In this document: one piece after another, positions 35,061-46,691 of the stretch
Layout of the letters: each line of letters opens with the position of its first letter
How positions within the stretch are numbered: position 1 is the first letter of the stretch
Origin: Linyphia triangularis
Taxonomy: Eukaryota; Arthropoda; Arachnida; Araneae; Linyphiidae
Length of the DNA stretch: 64,000 bases
Assembly: GCA_963978545.1 (NCBI GenBank)
Contig: OZ021726.1
Location: 31,716,459 to 31,780,458, forward strand
Reading direction: 5' to 3'
Notes under the pieces: model-generated
Database searches by the model: none
Seen by the model: only the letters and a program-made list of their open reading frames with translations
Told to the model about the DNA's origin: nothing
Program-made: the position numbers and the translations under genes

Positions 35061-35915
35061 ACCGTTAAACAAAGGAACTGTGATATTTTATGGTTTTTGG
35101 CAAACATTTTCACTTCTCTGGTTTCTGCATTGCGTGTTTCATTAATAAAAGTTTTAAACAGAATGAGTCAATTGTAAATCATTTGTCTTTAATATTTATA
35201 GCTGCTCTTAAACAAGATGATAGATGTAATAATTGATGTGCTGAGAAATAAGTTCATTATTTCAATTATCATAAAATCTACCAAAATTTTTTTTTTTTTT
35301 TTTAAGCTATATTCTAAGGAAATTTTAAATTACTGTTATTATTATTTTAATAATTGTATTCATTTCAATTTCAGATCAGAAGAAAAGTGCAAAAAATTCG
35401 TTAATTGCACACGTATTAAGGGTTTGGTTTTCTTTTTATTAATCATACTAATGTATACGTCACAGTTCAAACCCTATAAGTGCGGACTTAGAATAATTAC
35501 GACCCTATTGAGTTAATCAATTCATTAAAAATGCGAAATAATAATTACGAAGTCAGTGGTTTGAGAAGCTTGCTTCAGAGATCAAAATGAGTAAAACGGT
35601 GCAATCCCGATTCAAGTTACGCGTGTACAATCAAAGAACGTTAAGCTTTTGATTGTGTTTTTGTAGAGAGTTCTAGAAAGAATTATTAAAAAGTAATTTC
35701 CAAACTGCTTTTGTAATTTGTACCTATAATCAAATCACAATAAAAATTAAAGATATTTTTTCGCAACAAAAGTGGCTTTGGTAATGAAAGGATAATCATA
35801 TCATTCTGGTTATCTGAAACGAGAAATTTCAAACAAATGATTTGGTACAAATTGGTATTTACTACTTCCAAAACACACTTCTGCGACTGCTTTTTTTTTT
35901 ATATTTTTTATTTTT
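35061..35915. other. AT-rich sequence, no gene seen
   Basis: No feature recognised. Confidence 0.45.
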
Positions 35916-36790
35916 TACCTGTATTCATATAACGATGGCTAATTCAGTGTGAGTACATTTAATTTACTACACCTTTACACAAGTTAGCCTCGCGCGTCCC
36001 TGAAAAGTCGAAAAGCAGCATAAAAAAAAAGAATTTTGTCAAAAAATAAAGCAAACAAGAGCAATCCGACTCAGTAAATTCGCGCAATGATGGATGAAGC
36101 GAGGAAAAGACAACCAAGAAAAATTCGCGTCGGTGCTACATACGGACGATCACAACATCCTCCATCCCATCGCACCTGGATAGAATTGCAGTAAAAAAAA
36201 AGAGAGAAATAAAAAGTTACAACTATGAAACCGGCCAGTTCTTAGTGCGTCAGGCACGCGGGAATCCTAAATAATCCTTTGTGCACTTTTTCCTCTAACG
36301 GGCGAAAAGAGGTGTGTCGCGGGGGGAGGCACGACATTTTTTGGTGCCTTTTTTCTACATGGCAGACCATCTGGTGATTCTTCGCTAAAAAAAAATCTCG
36401 CACCGCTGATTAATAGAGCAGCAGAACACGTTGATAATCTTCCTAGGGCGTACTTTTCTGGTGGTGGGAAATACCATGTGAGCAAACAACCCTTTCGTTT
36501 GGCTTTGAAAAGCTGGGGATCGGAAGAAATCTGGGCGTCAACCATCATCATCATCGCGGGCAGCTGGGGGTCTCCCCAAACCCTTTCGCGTTACTTCCGC
36601 GCGCGGAACCCTCATCAACTCTTCACGTCACAAATCACGTTCTTTACGGAGGGTAGTAAAGGGTTAAAGGGATGGGCCGCGAGCCATTCTCTCCCCTCTC
36701 CCCTCCAAAGTTTTTTTTAGCTTAACCCTTTCGCACGTACTTTCACTTGGATAGAAAAGCTTCCCTTCCCTCACTTTCATTTAGTGATCA
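35916..36790 (-). promoter_or_regulatory. GC-richer unique stretch; possible minus-strand first exon
   Basis: A second GC- and CpG-richer region. On the minus strand a splice-donor-like 'acag|gtaaaa' lies near 35,918. Overlapping frames on both strands at 36,267-36,720 match nothing. If a host gene is present it would start here and run leftwards, but there is no exon downstream in the window that I can identify. Confidence 0.2.
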
Positions 36791-37574
36791 AGGTTGAATG
36801 GTGGAAAACATTCAAGAAACTATATTCAAAGAAACTAGTGATTACACCGTATACTCGTTAACAATTATATTCAAATTACCTCCGCAAATGTTCAATTTTT
36901 TTGAGAATTTAAACGAATTGCATAAATTTTTTGGGGAGAAGATGGAGTTTCGCAGTTATTTTAATTACTATTAACATTATACAGTTTATTTTTACTAGCT
37001 AATCTTAGAAATAATATATCTATTTATATTTTTATAACAATATAGGAAATTATTTTCAGAAATGAAGTGGGTTAACTTGCCATTCATTTTTTGCGATTGT
37101 TGTAAAGTTGAGAAAGCATATTTTCTATTATAGTTTTAATAAGAATTTAAACTATTAATGATGGTTTTTATTATAATTTAAATTTTGCTTAAAAGTGTAC
37201 ATTATTTAAATCTACATTTAAAGAGGACCATTTGAATGAATATTTAAAAGGGTTAAAATTCTCAAATATCCATTAATTCAAATTGATTTACCCATTTCAT
37301 ATGAAATTTTTTAAACTTTTCTTCTGTATAATAAATTGGCATGTATAACAAGATAGAATAACTCGCTCATTTTCAGAAAATTGTCCATTTTTTAATATAT
37401 GAGATAACAAAAATAAAAGCATTTGCTTATTTGTAATTCTTTATTATATGATGATTGTACTTTTGGTTTGTATTGATCAGGTTAACTAACATAATTGGAT
37501 GAATATAAGAAAAAATCAACAAACTGACCTAAGTTTTAACTAAGTAACAAGATCTATGAGATGAAGTTTTAACA
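36791..37574. other. AT-rich sequence, no gene seen
   Basis: No feature recognised. Confidence 0.5.
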
Positions 37575-37587
37575 CCCACTTCGGTAA

Positions 37588-37796
37588 TCAAAATCTACAA
37601 GAACTCTTTTAAATTTTTAAAAGAAACTGGTTTTTATGACATGATTTGATATTTGTACAGTTTTACATTTGTTATAGTTATAATTTTTTTTAATCTTTAT
37701 TTGTGATCTTTTTTTAATTTTAAGATGTAAAGATTAGTTTCTGTATAGCCGTATAGCCCTTAAGAAGCTCTTGTGCAATAAAAACCAATCAACCAA
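37588..37796 (+). mobile_element. Truncated retroposon (LINE 3' end or SINE) with (CCAA) tail
   Basis: A 209-bp insertion ending 'gcaataaaaaccaatcaacc', bounded by a 13-bp duplication, 'cccacttcggtaa' (37575-37587) and 'cccactttggtaa' (37797-37809), one mismatch. The tail is the same tetranucleotide as on the SINEs at 4,079 and 61,485. The body has no tRNA-like head, so a 5'-truncated LINE is likely. Confidence 0.7.
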
Positions 37797-37809
37797 CCCA
37801 CTTTGGTAA

Positions 37810-39093
37810 CCTGTTTAAGCTGATAGTTGACATTAAAATGATATTCTAATTTTTTATATCATAAGTAATTATACTTTAGATAAATAGGATGCAGAGCAAA
37901 AATATTATTTTGAAATGGGAGAAATTACTTATCATTTAACCAATTCTCTATTCTATGGCTATTTACGTGCCCTTATCTATTAACTATGCGACCTGTTTAG
38001 CTGTAAAGTAGTTATATTCAATGGCAAGAAAATAACCAATTTTGTGCTGAAGATTAGTCAGTCAAAATTGTTAATTAAAATGAAGGCCGTAATATAAGAA
38101 AAGCATGCTGTGCCTATCTTATGAATTTATAGACAATTTCTTGACGCCTTAATTTTCTTTTAGGGGTGAAATGAATTAGTTTAAGAGATCGTTGTCGATA
38201 ATGAATTAATATTTTCTCATGCTCTCTCTCTCTTTCTAGGCTCTTTAATTGTCGATGAGAGCTAATCTTAATCAGTTCTAAATGTACTAAACGTACTTGA
38301 CTGATAATCAATTTCTATATCTTTTTCAGATATGTATTTATTTCAAATACATTGGTCCGTTCAAGTGCAACTGGATAAACTGATAAAATAATACTTTTCC
38401 GTTTGAACAACACAAAACCTCTGAATATTAAAAAAAAAAAAAAAATTACATTAAAAGATATTTTTGTTAATTACTGATAAATATTACTGATAAGTTGATG
38501 GAATAGTTCATTTGATACTGTAGCAAATTACTACCAAGAATAAATTTTAATTTATCAAAATGTATTAATTTATTGAGGAAATAAATACAGTTTGTCCAGT
38601 TTTACATGCCTTTAGATTATCTGTAAACCCTAATATTTGACTGATTCTAAAGTAAGTAGACAAAAAAGTAGCCGACCATGACAGTTTTATTTTCAAGTTC
38701 AAGGACAGTTTTATTTTTTACATATAAAAAACGTGAAATCCATTTATTTGTTTATCGTATTCTTTACTATATAATATAATACTTTATTTTTTGGTTAAAA
38801 ATTAACTCGAGTAACATGAAACTTTCAGGGATCATAACGATCACTTTTTTTAGAATCATACAGTTATTAGTGTCCCCGCTGTCTCACATCCCTTTCTTTA
38901 AGCGATGAAATGGAATTTTGTGTTAGGTAACTCTTCTAATCGGTAACTTTACCGTTAATATACATAATAACGAAGGTGATTTTGTTGACGAGTCTTCGTT
39001 CAATCAGAACTAAAAGTATGCCTCCAAATTAAATTAATGTAACACTTCACTTCTTATGAGTACCTGAGAAATACGGTATCAAAAAAATAACAA
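37810..39093. other. AT-rich sequence, no gene seen
   Basis: No feature recognised beyond A runs. Confidence 0.5.
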
Positions 39094-39236
39094 GGGGTGT
39101 GGAACATCCCACAACTTTCAATTTCACTATAATACTGACATGAATTTGTGTCATTTACCTTAATTATATTTTCATCATTCATTTAGAAAAAAGTGCCAGT
39201 TTGGCGATTTTTTTTGCGATAATTCTTGTGTGGTTC

Positions 39237-39269
<33 letters not shown>

Positions 39270-39755
39270 CTCCGCCAAAATAGTGATTTTAGCTATATAC
39301 TTTTCGATAATCTTTATATTATGCTTTATTATAAGTGAAACTGAAGGAAGAAGAAAAAACGATCGTTGATGAGGTATGCTCAAAGAAAGAGAAATCTATG
39401 TTAAAGGCATTCGTTTTTCAACTTTTTATGCCATTAAAGCATTTTTAAGGAAATTTCGAAGATGGAAATGCTTAGAACACCTTAAGAGACATTAGCACAG
39501 CGAAAATCGAAGGAGCCGTTTTTTAGCAATCATTGAAAAACATGATTTTTTCAATAACAGCTACCTTATGCGCATGAGCGAATTTGACGAAAACCTTAAT
39601 GGTAGGTCTCATGGTCCCCAGCAACCCGCATACCAAATTTGAACATCGTAGGTCAATTTGTTTGGGAGTTATGCTGACCACAGACACACATACACATGTT
39701 TTCTCGATCACTTTTTTAAAATCAGGTTGTTCCAAAACGTGGAGATATGCAAAAA

Positions 39756-39804
<49 letters not shown>

Positions 39805-39860
39805 ATTTACCGAATGCTATATTTTCATTACCCTATGTGTAGATATGGGTAATTGAAAGT
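39094..39860 (-). repeat. Dispersed repeat R, copy C
   Basis: Inverted relative to copies A and B: begins 'ggtgtggaacatcccacaac' and ends 'tatgggtaattgaaagt'. The shared interior includes 'taccaaatttgaacatcgta' reversed. Contains an A-run (39,242-39,270) and a (TA)n tract (about 39,764-39,801). Confidence 0.75.
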
Positions 39861-41640
39861 AAAAAAACATTCATTAACTCAACTCCTATTGTTAAATTGT
39901 CCTGTGTAAAATATGTTTAGCATTATCTGGAATTCTTATGAGTATAACATATAGAATTCTTGACACTTGTATAACAATTTTTATGTGCAAAAAAATTCAA
40001 TCAGATTTTCAACAATTATTATTTTAATGATAGTACTGGACATAGATCTTTGCACCTCAAAATTTTCACTTGAATGTAAAAATACCTATGCAAGTGAATT
40101 GATTCTTTTCAATACATCAAGCCAACTCAACCGGTCTGAAAAAATTGCTACTCCGTGGGGCTTCTGTTTTTATTATTTTTTTCACGATTCGGTGGATTTT
40201 TTTAGTCCCATTCCTTTCCACATTTTTTTAGTTCCCCCACCCTACCATTTTTCAAGGTCACTTTTTTGTGGCCATTTTTTTAGATCCCGAACCCAGGGGA
40301 TTTTTTATGCGTATGTACACGCAATGTCGTGACTAAGCAAAGTTATTTCTGAACACAGAATGAGACTTTTTTTTTGGTTTTTTTGTTATTCATAACAAGG
40401 TCAAGGAAACATGTTTTGCAGAAGGGATGATTTTTTTCCCTTTATTGACATTCGTGCAAGAAGCTTGCATCTCACGTTCTGTTTAAAAATATCTCCCTTT
40501 TGTAAACTTATATGAGTTATGGAGTTAAACAAACAAATGTAAATCGATAAATGCTAACTCAGAGTATTTATTTACTATTGAAAAATATCTACAGCTAAAT
40601 ATATATCAAGGTCAAACAAACATGTTTTGAAGGAGTTTGAGTGTTTTCTTTTATTGACATTCTTGCAAAAAAAAAAAAAAAAAAAAAAAGCATTTCATCC
40701 ACGTAATAGTTAAACTAACAATTTCTTCTTTAATAATAACATAACTAGGTAAAACTAGATATGCAATTAAGGCATAAATGTTAAAATATTTATAAATTTC
40801 ATTGTAAAAAAATAACAATCAATAGCTAAAATTTTTACTAATAGATAAATAAATGTTTGATTACTAATTAGGAATTATGTTTTACTTAATTATAAAAAGA
40901 AACACTTTTCCAGTTTAAGTATTATATACCATTTAATTTATTTCTGCTTTTATTGTTGAGTTCATATCTTTATATTATATGCAATTTTGTATTAAATGTA
41001 AACTTTATAAGCAAGTAGTACTATCCTCCAAAATTTAGAAGGAAAAAAAAAATGTCGGTATTGTCAAGATAAAATCTTGTAGTTTTCAAACACACGTGTT
41101 TCGACAGTTAAGAGAAGTTTGTGCATGATAGATATCTATTAGAAATTTTTTATATCCGCAAAAACATCAAATCTTTTCAGGTAGCAATTACTTATGCACG
41201 TGTTTTTGTTTTGCGTATTGAGAATAAGATAGGCTGTTTTTCCTTCTTAAAAAATCTGCAAGTATAATTTATTAAATATTCTGTGTCCATCCTACTAGTT
41301 AATAGGTGGAATAGTAAAGAACTAGTTAAACATCTTTTCTTGTTTACGATCCCATGACAGCTGACAATTCTTCCAGACATATTTCCCAGACAAAATAAAA
41401 CATATGCCAGACGGTGCTGGTAAAATTTGGTCAGTGGGTAGAGAAAAATTTCGGTCAAGGTCAAGGTCAAGGACTCCCAAGGGTAAAGAAGACTAATAAG
41501 TAGTCATGGGTAAAACAATCTCCCTAAACACCAAAACAAAGCAGTACAAAGGTCCTGGGAAAATATTTTTAACTATCTCACATTGTTTACTGCTTGGCGG
41601 CGTTAAGCCTTTTCTAAGGAATGAAGATCTATAAATAGGA
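39861..41640. other. AT-rich sequence with a short direct repeat, no gene seen
   Basis: 'caaggtcaaggaaacatgtt' near 40,400 and 'caaggtcaaacaaacatgtt' near 40,608 each lead into a 'ttattgacattc.tgcaa' word, so about 70 bp is repeated. The second ends in an A-run of about 24. The frame at 39967-40332 is T-rich and unmatched. A 'tcaagg' hexamer repeats near 41,455. Confidence 0.45.
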
Positions 41641-41657
41641 TTATTTAGACTCACGAT

Positions 41658-41689
41658 GACGATGAAGTTCCCTAATAGACTGAAATGTC
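41658..41689 (+). ncRNA. Hammerhead-ribozyme-like motif, probably decayed
   Basis: The order gatgaag, ttccctaatag, act, gaaatgtc recalls the minimal hammerhead cores (CTGATGA-stem II-GAAA-stem III) common in Penelope-like elements and retrozymes. The first core box lacks a base (cgatga for ctgatga) and stem II pairs imperfectly, so self-cleavage is doubtful. A neighbouring word (41768-41809) recurs at 52,092, consistent with a repeat family. Confidence 0.3.
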
Positions 41690-42324
41690 TATGAGAATAA
41701 GATACAAAGTAAGATTTTAATCTGTATTATCTAACATGCATTATCTAACAACACGACTGATAATTTGAAAAGTAGTCTTTACAGTAGGGCATTAAAAATC
41801 TTCCAATTTGAAAACAATCATAGTTTTTCAGTAATTAAATTTATTATATTAATTAGCTGATAAACTTATTTAATTTCTGATTGTAACCATAAACTAGAAA
41901 ATATTATATTTACCCTAGTAGGGTATTTATACTTATATATATCATTCCCACAAAAGTTATATATTTCATCAACGCGACACACACAGTAGAAAAAAATATT
42001 GAACTAGTTTCCATCGCTGAATAAAAATACCAAAAATGTAAAGGATCCTTTTATAAGCGTTATAACGCATACTTTTTTTGCTTATATTGACTAAGTTCCA
42101 CTCTCTTTCTATATTATTTTTTGAAAAATTCCATAAATATTATTGGTACAAAGTTACATTACATTAAACAAATTCTTTTAATGCTGTTAAAACAAAATCA
42201 GCATTCAAATGGAAACATTCAACGGAAGGTTTCATATGAGATGTATAACAATGCCTACAATTCAGTTATACTGTAAAACCAAAAATGATGATCATGTAGG
42301 CATAAAAATTATATTACATTATTA
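41690..42324. other. AT-rich sequence, no gene seen
   Basis: Apart from the word shared with 52,092-52,134, nothing recognised. Confidence 0.45.
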
Positions 42325-42450
42325 CTAGGGGGGCTTCGCCCCCTGAACGCTAAAGCTCGCCAACCCCCCGGGATTGCTATGCAATTCCCTTTGGTACGCG
42401 AAGCGAACCAGGCTCGCTTCGTTCGCTTCAAAGTGAGGCAATTAAAATAT
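42325..42450 (-). mobile_element. Repeat end with CTAG + GC hairpin
   Basis: Read on the minus strand it ends 'gggggcgaagccccccctag' then T: a 6-bp GC stem with loop gaa, running into CTAG. About 100 bp of 'cgaagcgaac/gttcgctt' motifs follow inward. Same plan as 26,461. The extent beyond 42,450 is unclear. Confidence 0.45.
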
Positions 42451-43224
42451 GCCCTATCAAAAAGCTATTTCAGTTGCCTAATCAAGAAAAATCCTTGAAG
42501 GTGATATTGTGCCATTAAACTGAAAAAATTGGATTATTTATGATGAACTACAATACTTGCGACATCATTATCCTACTGCTTATGTGAGACACGTTAAGGA
42601 TGAACAGTGTGGCAACGTAGTAAAACGTTTTTGGAAAGCAATAAAAATAAACAGTTTCATGCACATAGCTAAAAAATATCAGGTATTTCAATGAACAATT
42701 CAAATATACCGATTGGTTTCGCATGAAGTGCCAAAATAATTAAAGTTGCACATCGAAATTTCTTAAAACAGCAATATAAGTAAATATATGTCTGCATAAT
42801 CTTTTTTTGGGAACAGAAGCAGTATAGGACCCCATTGGCGACTATTCCCGGTTTGAAATGATCGGATTGGCGCTTTTTTTACACTTCTGGTTACCCCTCC
42901 TTTCTACACGATGTCCCATAGGTTTCAATCTGGCAACCCTTGCAGTTTTGGCTGTTTTATAATTTGTTTTCGCCCAACAATTGAGGGTTTCAACGGGTAT
43001 GGTAAACAATCAAAACACCATTGGCGATTTTTACTTACCGCTTTCTTGTAGTCACCAAGCAATACACCCTTTTTTGCGACACTTAAAAAATAATACAGTA
43101 AAAGACCATTTACCCCGCATTCAATCAACCAGAAAGATCAATCGACCGTAATTTTTTGAAAATCAAGCTTGGCGAGAATAATTTTAATTTCATTTGAGAT
43201 TTTGAAGTTGGGGGGAGAGGGGTT
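42451..43224. other. Sequence 5' of the Ty3 element; one coding-like patch
   Basis: A 50-codon open patch at 42,540-42,690 has protein-like composition ('VVKRFWKAIKINSFMHIA') and faintly resembles the C-terminal part of pogo/jerky-type transposases; the match is too weak to call. The rest holds nothing recognised. Confidence 0.3.
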
Positions 43225-43480
43225 TGTGGCGGCGCGAGCTTGTTGATATGACATTTTGAACTCCATCGGCGTGAGATGAGATGATGTCTCGTGCGTTGCA
43301 TAGCGACGGAAAAAATAACTTTCCCGGCTGAGCAGTTTTATTATTATTACTTGTGTTCCATGAATATTTTCTTAGCATGTTGTATCGTTGATGTTTATTT
43401 AGTTAATTAAAGTCTAATAAATGTATGTTAAACTAAAATGGAGTCAGATAATTAAACCAAGGATCACAACATTCGCTAAA
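43225..43480 (+). repeat. 5' LTR of Ty3 element
   Basis: 256 bp starting 'tgtggcggcgcgagcttg' and ending 'ttcgctaaa'. The 3' end lacks the usual CA. 'aataaa' near 43,418 may serve as the polyadenylation signal. It differs from the 3' LTR at two sites (ggcTgagc/ggcCgagc and ttgAtgtt/ttgGtgtt). Confidence 0.96.
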
Positions 43481-43481
43481 G

Positions 43482-43499
43482 TGGTGACCCGGACATCGC
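43482..43499 (+). promoter_or_regulatory. Primer-binding site, tRNA-Trp type
   Basis: 'tggtgacccggacatcgc', one base after the LTR. TGG complements a tRNA CCA end; TGGTGACCC is the start I recall for CsRn1/Kabuki elements, assigned to tRNA-Trp. Confidence 0.75.
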
Positions 43500-43812
43500 C
43501 AAAGTGGTGACTTTTTTACGGACTCTGAACTTTCATGAGTAACCTTATTGCGAATACCGGCTGGACTGGAAAGTTTCACGGAATGTAATAAGAAGTGCAA
43601 GCACCAATGTGAAAGTAAAGTGGCCTGAATGGTTTATTTTTGAAGATTGTGGCAATTCGATCGTTTCGAATTTGGATGTTGCTAGTCAATACACCACCTC
43701 CGAAGAATTAATAAAGAACTTCACAACTTGGTGAGTGATGAATTAGATCCTGCTCGGTGACCATTTTCGTACGTTATTTTGTAAGAATTTTCTTGGGCTT
43801 TCGTATATAAAT

Positions 43813-44595
43813 ATGTCACACGAGGGTGATCAGGATACATTTTCGTTACCTGCCACAATGGAGGTGGCTAGAGTTGCATTTCGTCCGCCCCCATTTTGGG
43901 AAAGTAACCCAGAATTATGGTTTGGCCAACTCGAGTCACAGTTTCACATTTCTGGTATCACAGCAGATGCCACAAAATTTCATTCCGTGGTTACAGCCTT
44001 GAATGCAAGTGTACTTTCTTGTGCAACCGATTTAGTTCGCACACCCCCCACTGAAAATATGTACATAACTTTAAAATCGCGAATTTTAAGCAATTTTGCG
44101 CAATCTGATTCTTTTCGCCTCAAGCAACTTTTGCAAGATTTAACCCTTGGCGATAAAAGGCCTTCGCAGCTACTTCTCGAGATGCGGAATTTGGCCGATG
44201 GGAAAATTACTGACGAAGTCTTGAAATCATTGTGGCTTCAACGCCTCCCTGTTTCTATGCAACAGATTTTATCTGTAAGCAGCGAAACTTTAGATGGGCT
44301 GTCAAAAATAGCCGACAAGGTCAATGAAGTATCAGGTTGCACACTTGCGGTTTCTAGTGTATCATCAGGACATGAAAAGACAGATCAAATTCTACGGGAT
44401 GAAATGGCAGCACTTCGCGCTGATATGAAAAGTTTGTTAAATGGCTCTAAACAGCGCTTTCGAAGTCGTAATAGAAATAGAACAACCACCCGTAGTAGAG
44501 AGGGGTCATGCAATGTTTTATGCTGGTACCACAAACGCTTCGGAGATAAAGCCCGTGATTGCATTAAACCATGTGAGTTTACGGAAAACAATTAA
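43813..44595 (+). CDS. gag: Gag polyprotein
   Basis: 260 codons from an ATG after a ~330-bp leader. Gag forms the virus-like particle and packages element RNA. The capsid-like region begins 'FRPPPFWESNPELWF' (about residue 23), the conserved start of this clade's capsid. Near the C-terminus the motif C-W-Y-H-x3-F-G-x2-A-x2-C-x3-C (about residues 239-255) is the clade's CHCC zinc motif in place of the usual CCHC knuckle. The stop at 44593-44595 lies upstream of the pol frame, which is shifted by -1, so pol is probably made by ribosomal frameshifting near 44,580-44,595. 'ggaaaac' there is only a weak slippery site. The frame is intact. Confidence 0.93.
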   Translation: MSHEGDQDTFSLPATMEVARVAFRPPPFWESNPELWFGQLESQFHISGITADATKFHSVVTALNASVLSCATDLVRTPPTENMYITLKSRILSNFAQSDSFRLKQLLQDLTLGDKRPSQLLLEMRNLADGKITDEVLKSLWLQRLPVSMQQILSVSSETLDGLSKIADKVNEVSGCTLAVSSVSSGHEKTDQILRDEMAALRADMKSLLNGSKQRFRSRNRNRTTTRSREGSCNVLCWYHKRFGDKARDCIKPCEFTENN

Positions 44596-46691
44596 GCGCG
44601 TCTGTTTTAACGGCGGCAGATTGCAGCTTACTTTCCAGTCGTCTGTTTGTTATTGACAAAAATTCCGGCTTTCGTTTTTTGGTTGATTGTGGTGCTGCAA
44701 TAAGCTGCATTCCAGAAGGATTTGTGAAAGAAAGCACACCTTCGGAACTTTTTCTTTACGCGGCTAACGACAGTAAAATTCGCACTTACGGTACTAAGAA
44801 GTATAACTTAGATATCGGGTTGCGTCGAGTATTTACATGGGTTTTTTGGATAGCTGATGTTTCGCATCCGATTTTGGGTGCAGATTTTTTGGAGCATTTT
44901 GGTCTTGTGGTAGACGTTAAAAACAGACAGCTTGTTGATGGCCTAACTAAGATTAATGCCAAAGCCACAATTTGTCCTGGTCCCACATTAGGATTAATTC
45001 TAATTTCAGAGGCATCCCCGTACCATAAAATTCTGGCCAAATATCCCCAACTTGTTAACTTGAATTTAAGTAATGAGAGAATGACTCATTCTGTCACTCA
45101 TTGTATAGAGACAAAAGGTCCACCTGTATATTCTAAAGCTAGGCGCTTATCACCAGAAAAACTTAAAATCGTCAAAAAAGAATTTGAAGAACTACTACAA
45201 AAAGGAATAATTCGACCTTCTAGTAGTCCTTACGCAAGTCCAATACATCTTGTACCAAAGAAAAATAATACTTGGCGAATTGTAGGTGATTTTCGGCGGT
45301 TAAATTTCCAAACTATCCCGGATAGATATCCCCTTCCTCACATTCAAGATTTTTCACATGGACTTGCAGGGAAAAATATTTTTTCAAAGGTAGACCTCGT
45401 AAAGGCCTATCATCAGATTTCCATAGAGCCTAAAGACATTCCAAAAACAGCAGTCATTTCCCCGGTGGGGCTTTTTGAATACGTAAAAATGTGCTTTGAA
45501 TTACGTAACTCTGGGCAAACTTTTCAGAGGTTTATGGATGAAGTCTTACGCGGTCTTGAGTGTTGTTATGTTTACCTTGATGATATTCTTATTGCCTCAA
45601 GTGATCCCAAAGCTCACGAGTCTGACCTTAATAGAGTTTTTGAAAGGTTAAGTGAGTATGGTATAGTTATAAACTTGGAGAAATGCGAGTTTGGTAAAAG
45701 TGAAATTGAATTTCTGGGTTTTCATGTCTCTGGTAAAGGAATTTCTCCTCTTCCAGCCAAAGTTCAGGCACTCAAAGAGTACAATCTTCCTAAAACGGTT
45801 GATGAACTTCGTCGTTTTTTGGCAATGCTAAATTTTTATCACAGGTTCCTTAAGAACGCTGCTGGTGTTCAAGCGTGTTTGTATGAGCTTACAAAAGGCA
45901 AAGCCAAAAAAGACAAGACCCCAATTGTTTGGAACGAGGCTAACGAGAAAGCATTTAATGAGTGTAAAGAAATGCTAACTAATGCTACACTTTTAGTGCA
46001 CCCTCTTCCGAATGCAGAGTTGACTCTTGTTACTGATGCTTCTGAAATAGCAATTGGGGCCGCATTGCATCAATCTGTAGGTGACAATTTGGAACCTTTA
46101 GGGTTTTTTTCGCGTAAATTAACACCAGCTGAGTGCAAATATAGCACTTACGATCGAGAATTGTTAGCGATATATTCTGCGATTCGTCATTTTAGACATA
46201 TGGTAGAGGGACGCGAATTTAAAGTTCTGACTGATCATAAGCCTTTAATATATGCATTTCAGCAAAAAACAGATAGATGTTCTCCGAGACAACAGAGACA
46301 TCTTGAGTTTATAAGTCAATTTACTACGGATATCCATCACATTTCTGGCGACAAGAATCCAGTTGCCGACGCGTTTTCTCGTATTTCTGCAATTCAGGTC
46401 CCAGGACCTTTAGACTACGACGAAATGGCCATCGCGCAGGATTCTGATGAGGAGATGCAAGCTTTGATCGGCGCCGATTCTGGTCTTGAGTTGAAGCCTT
46501 TGACATTCCCCTCATCAAGCCGAAGTATATTTTGTGATGTATCCAATGGTACTGTGAGGCCCTATGTTCCAGTTTCATTTCGTCGCAGGGCGTTTGATAT
46601 TTGTCATGGACTTTCTCACCCTGGCATTAAGGCTACGACTGATTTAGTTCGTAAGCGTTTTGTTTGGCGAGATTTGACAAAAGACTGCAAA
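44589..46691 (+). CDS. pol: Pol, part 1: protease, reverse transcriptase, RNase H, start of integrase
   Basis: The pol frame is -1 to gag and open from before the gag stop; no ATG is needed if frameshifting is used. Domains in order are an aspartic protease ('[10 protein letters not shown]', then 'LVDCGAA', where the usual D-T/S-G-A has Cys, and 'ILGADFL'); reverse transcriptase ('PVYSKARRL', '[11 protein letters not shown]', and catalytic YLDD in '[12 protein letters not shown]', about 45,565-45,600); connection and RNase H ('[14 protein letters not shown]', '[12 protein letters not shown]', '[11 protein letters not shown]'); and the first half of the integrase zinc finger ('[12 protein letters not shown]'). 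Catalytic acids of RT and RNase H are present. The [10 protein letters not shown] block differs from the family's FGLRNAAQTF. The frame breaks at 46,689-46,692. Confidence 0.92.

Noticed and set aside
42540..42690. Pogo/jerky-type transposase C-terminal fragment
   Set aside because: Resemblance limited to one weak ~20-residue block; no ends or catalytic region found.
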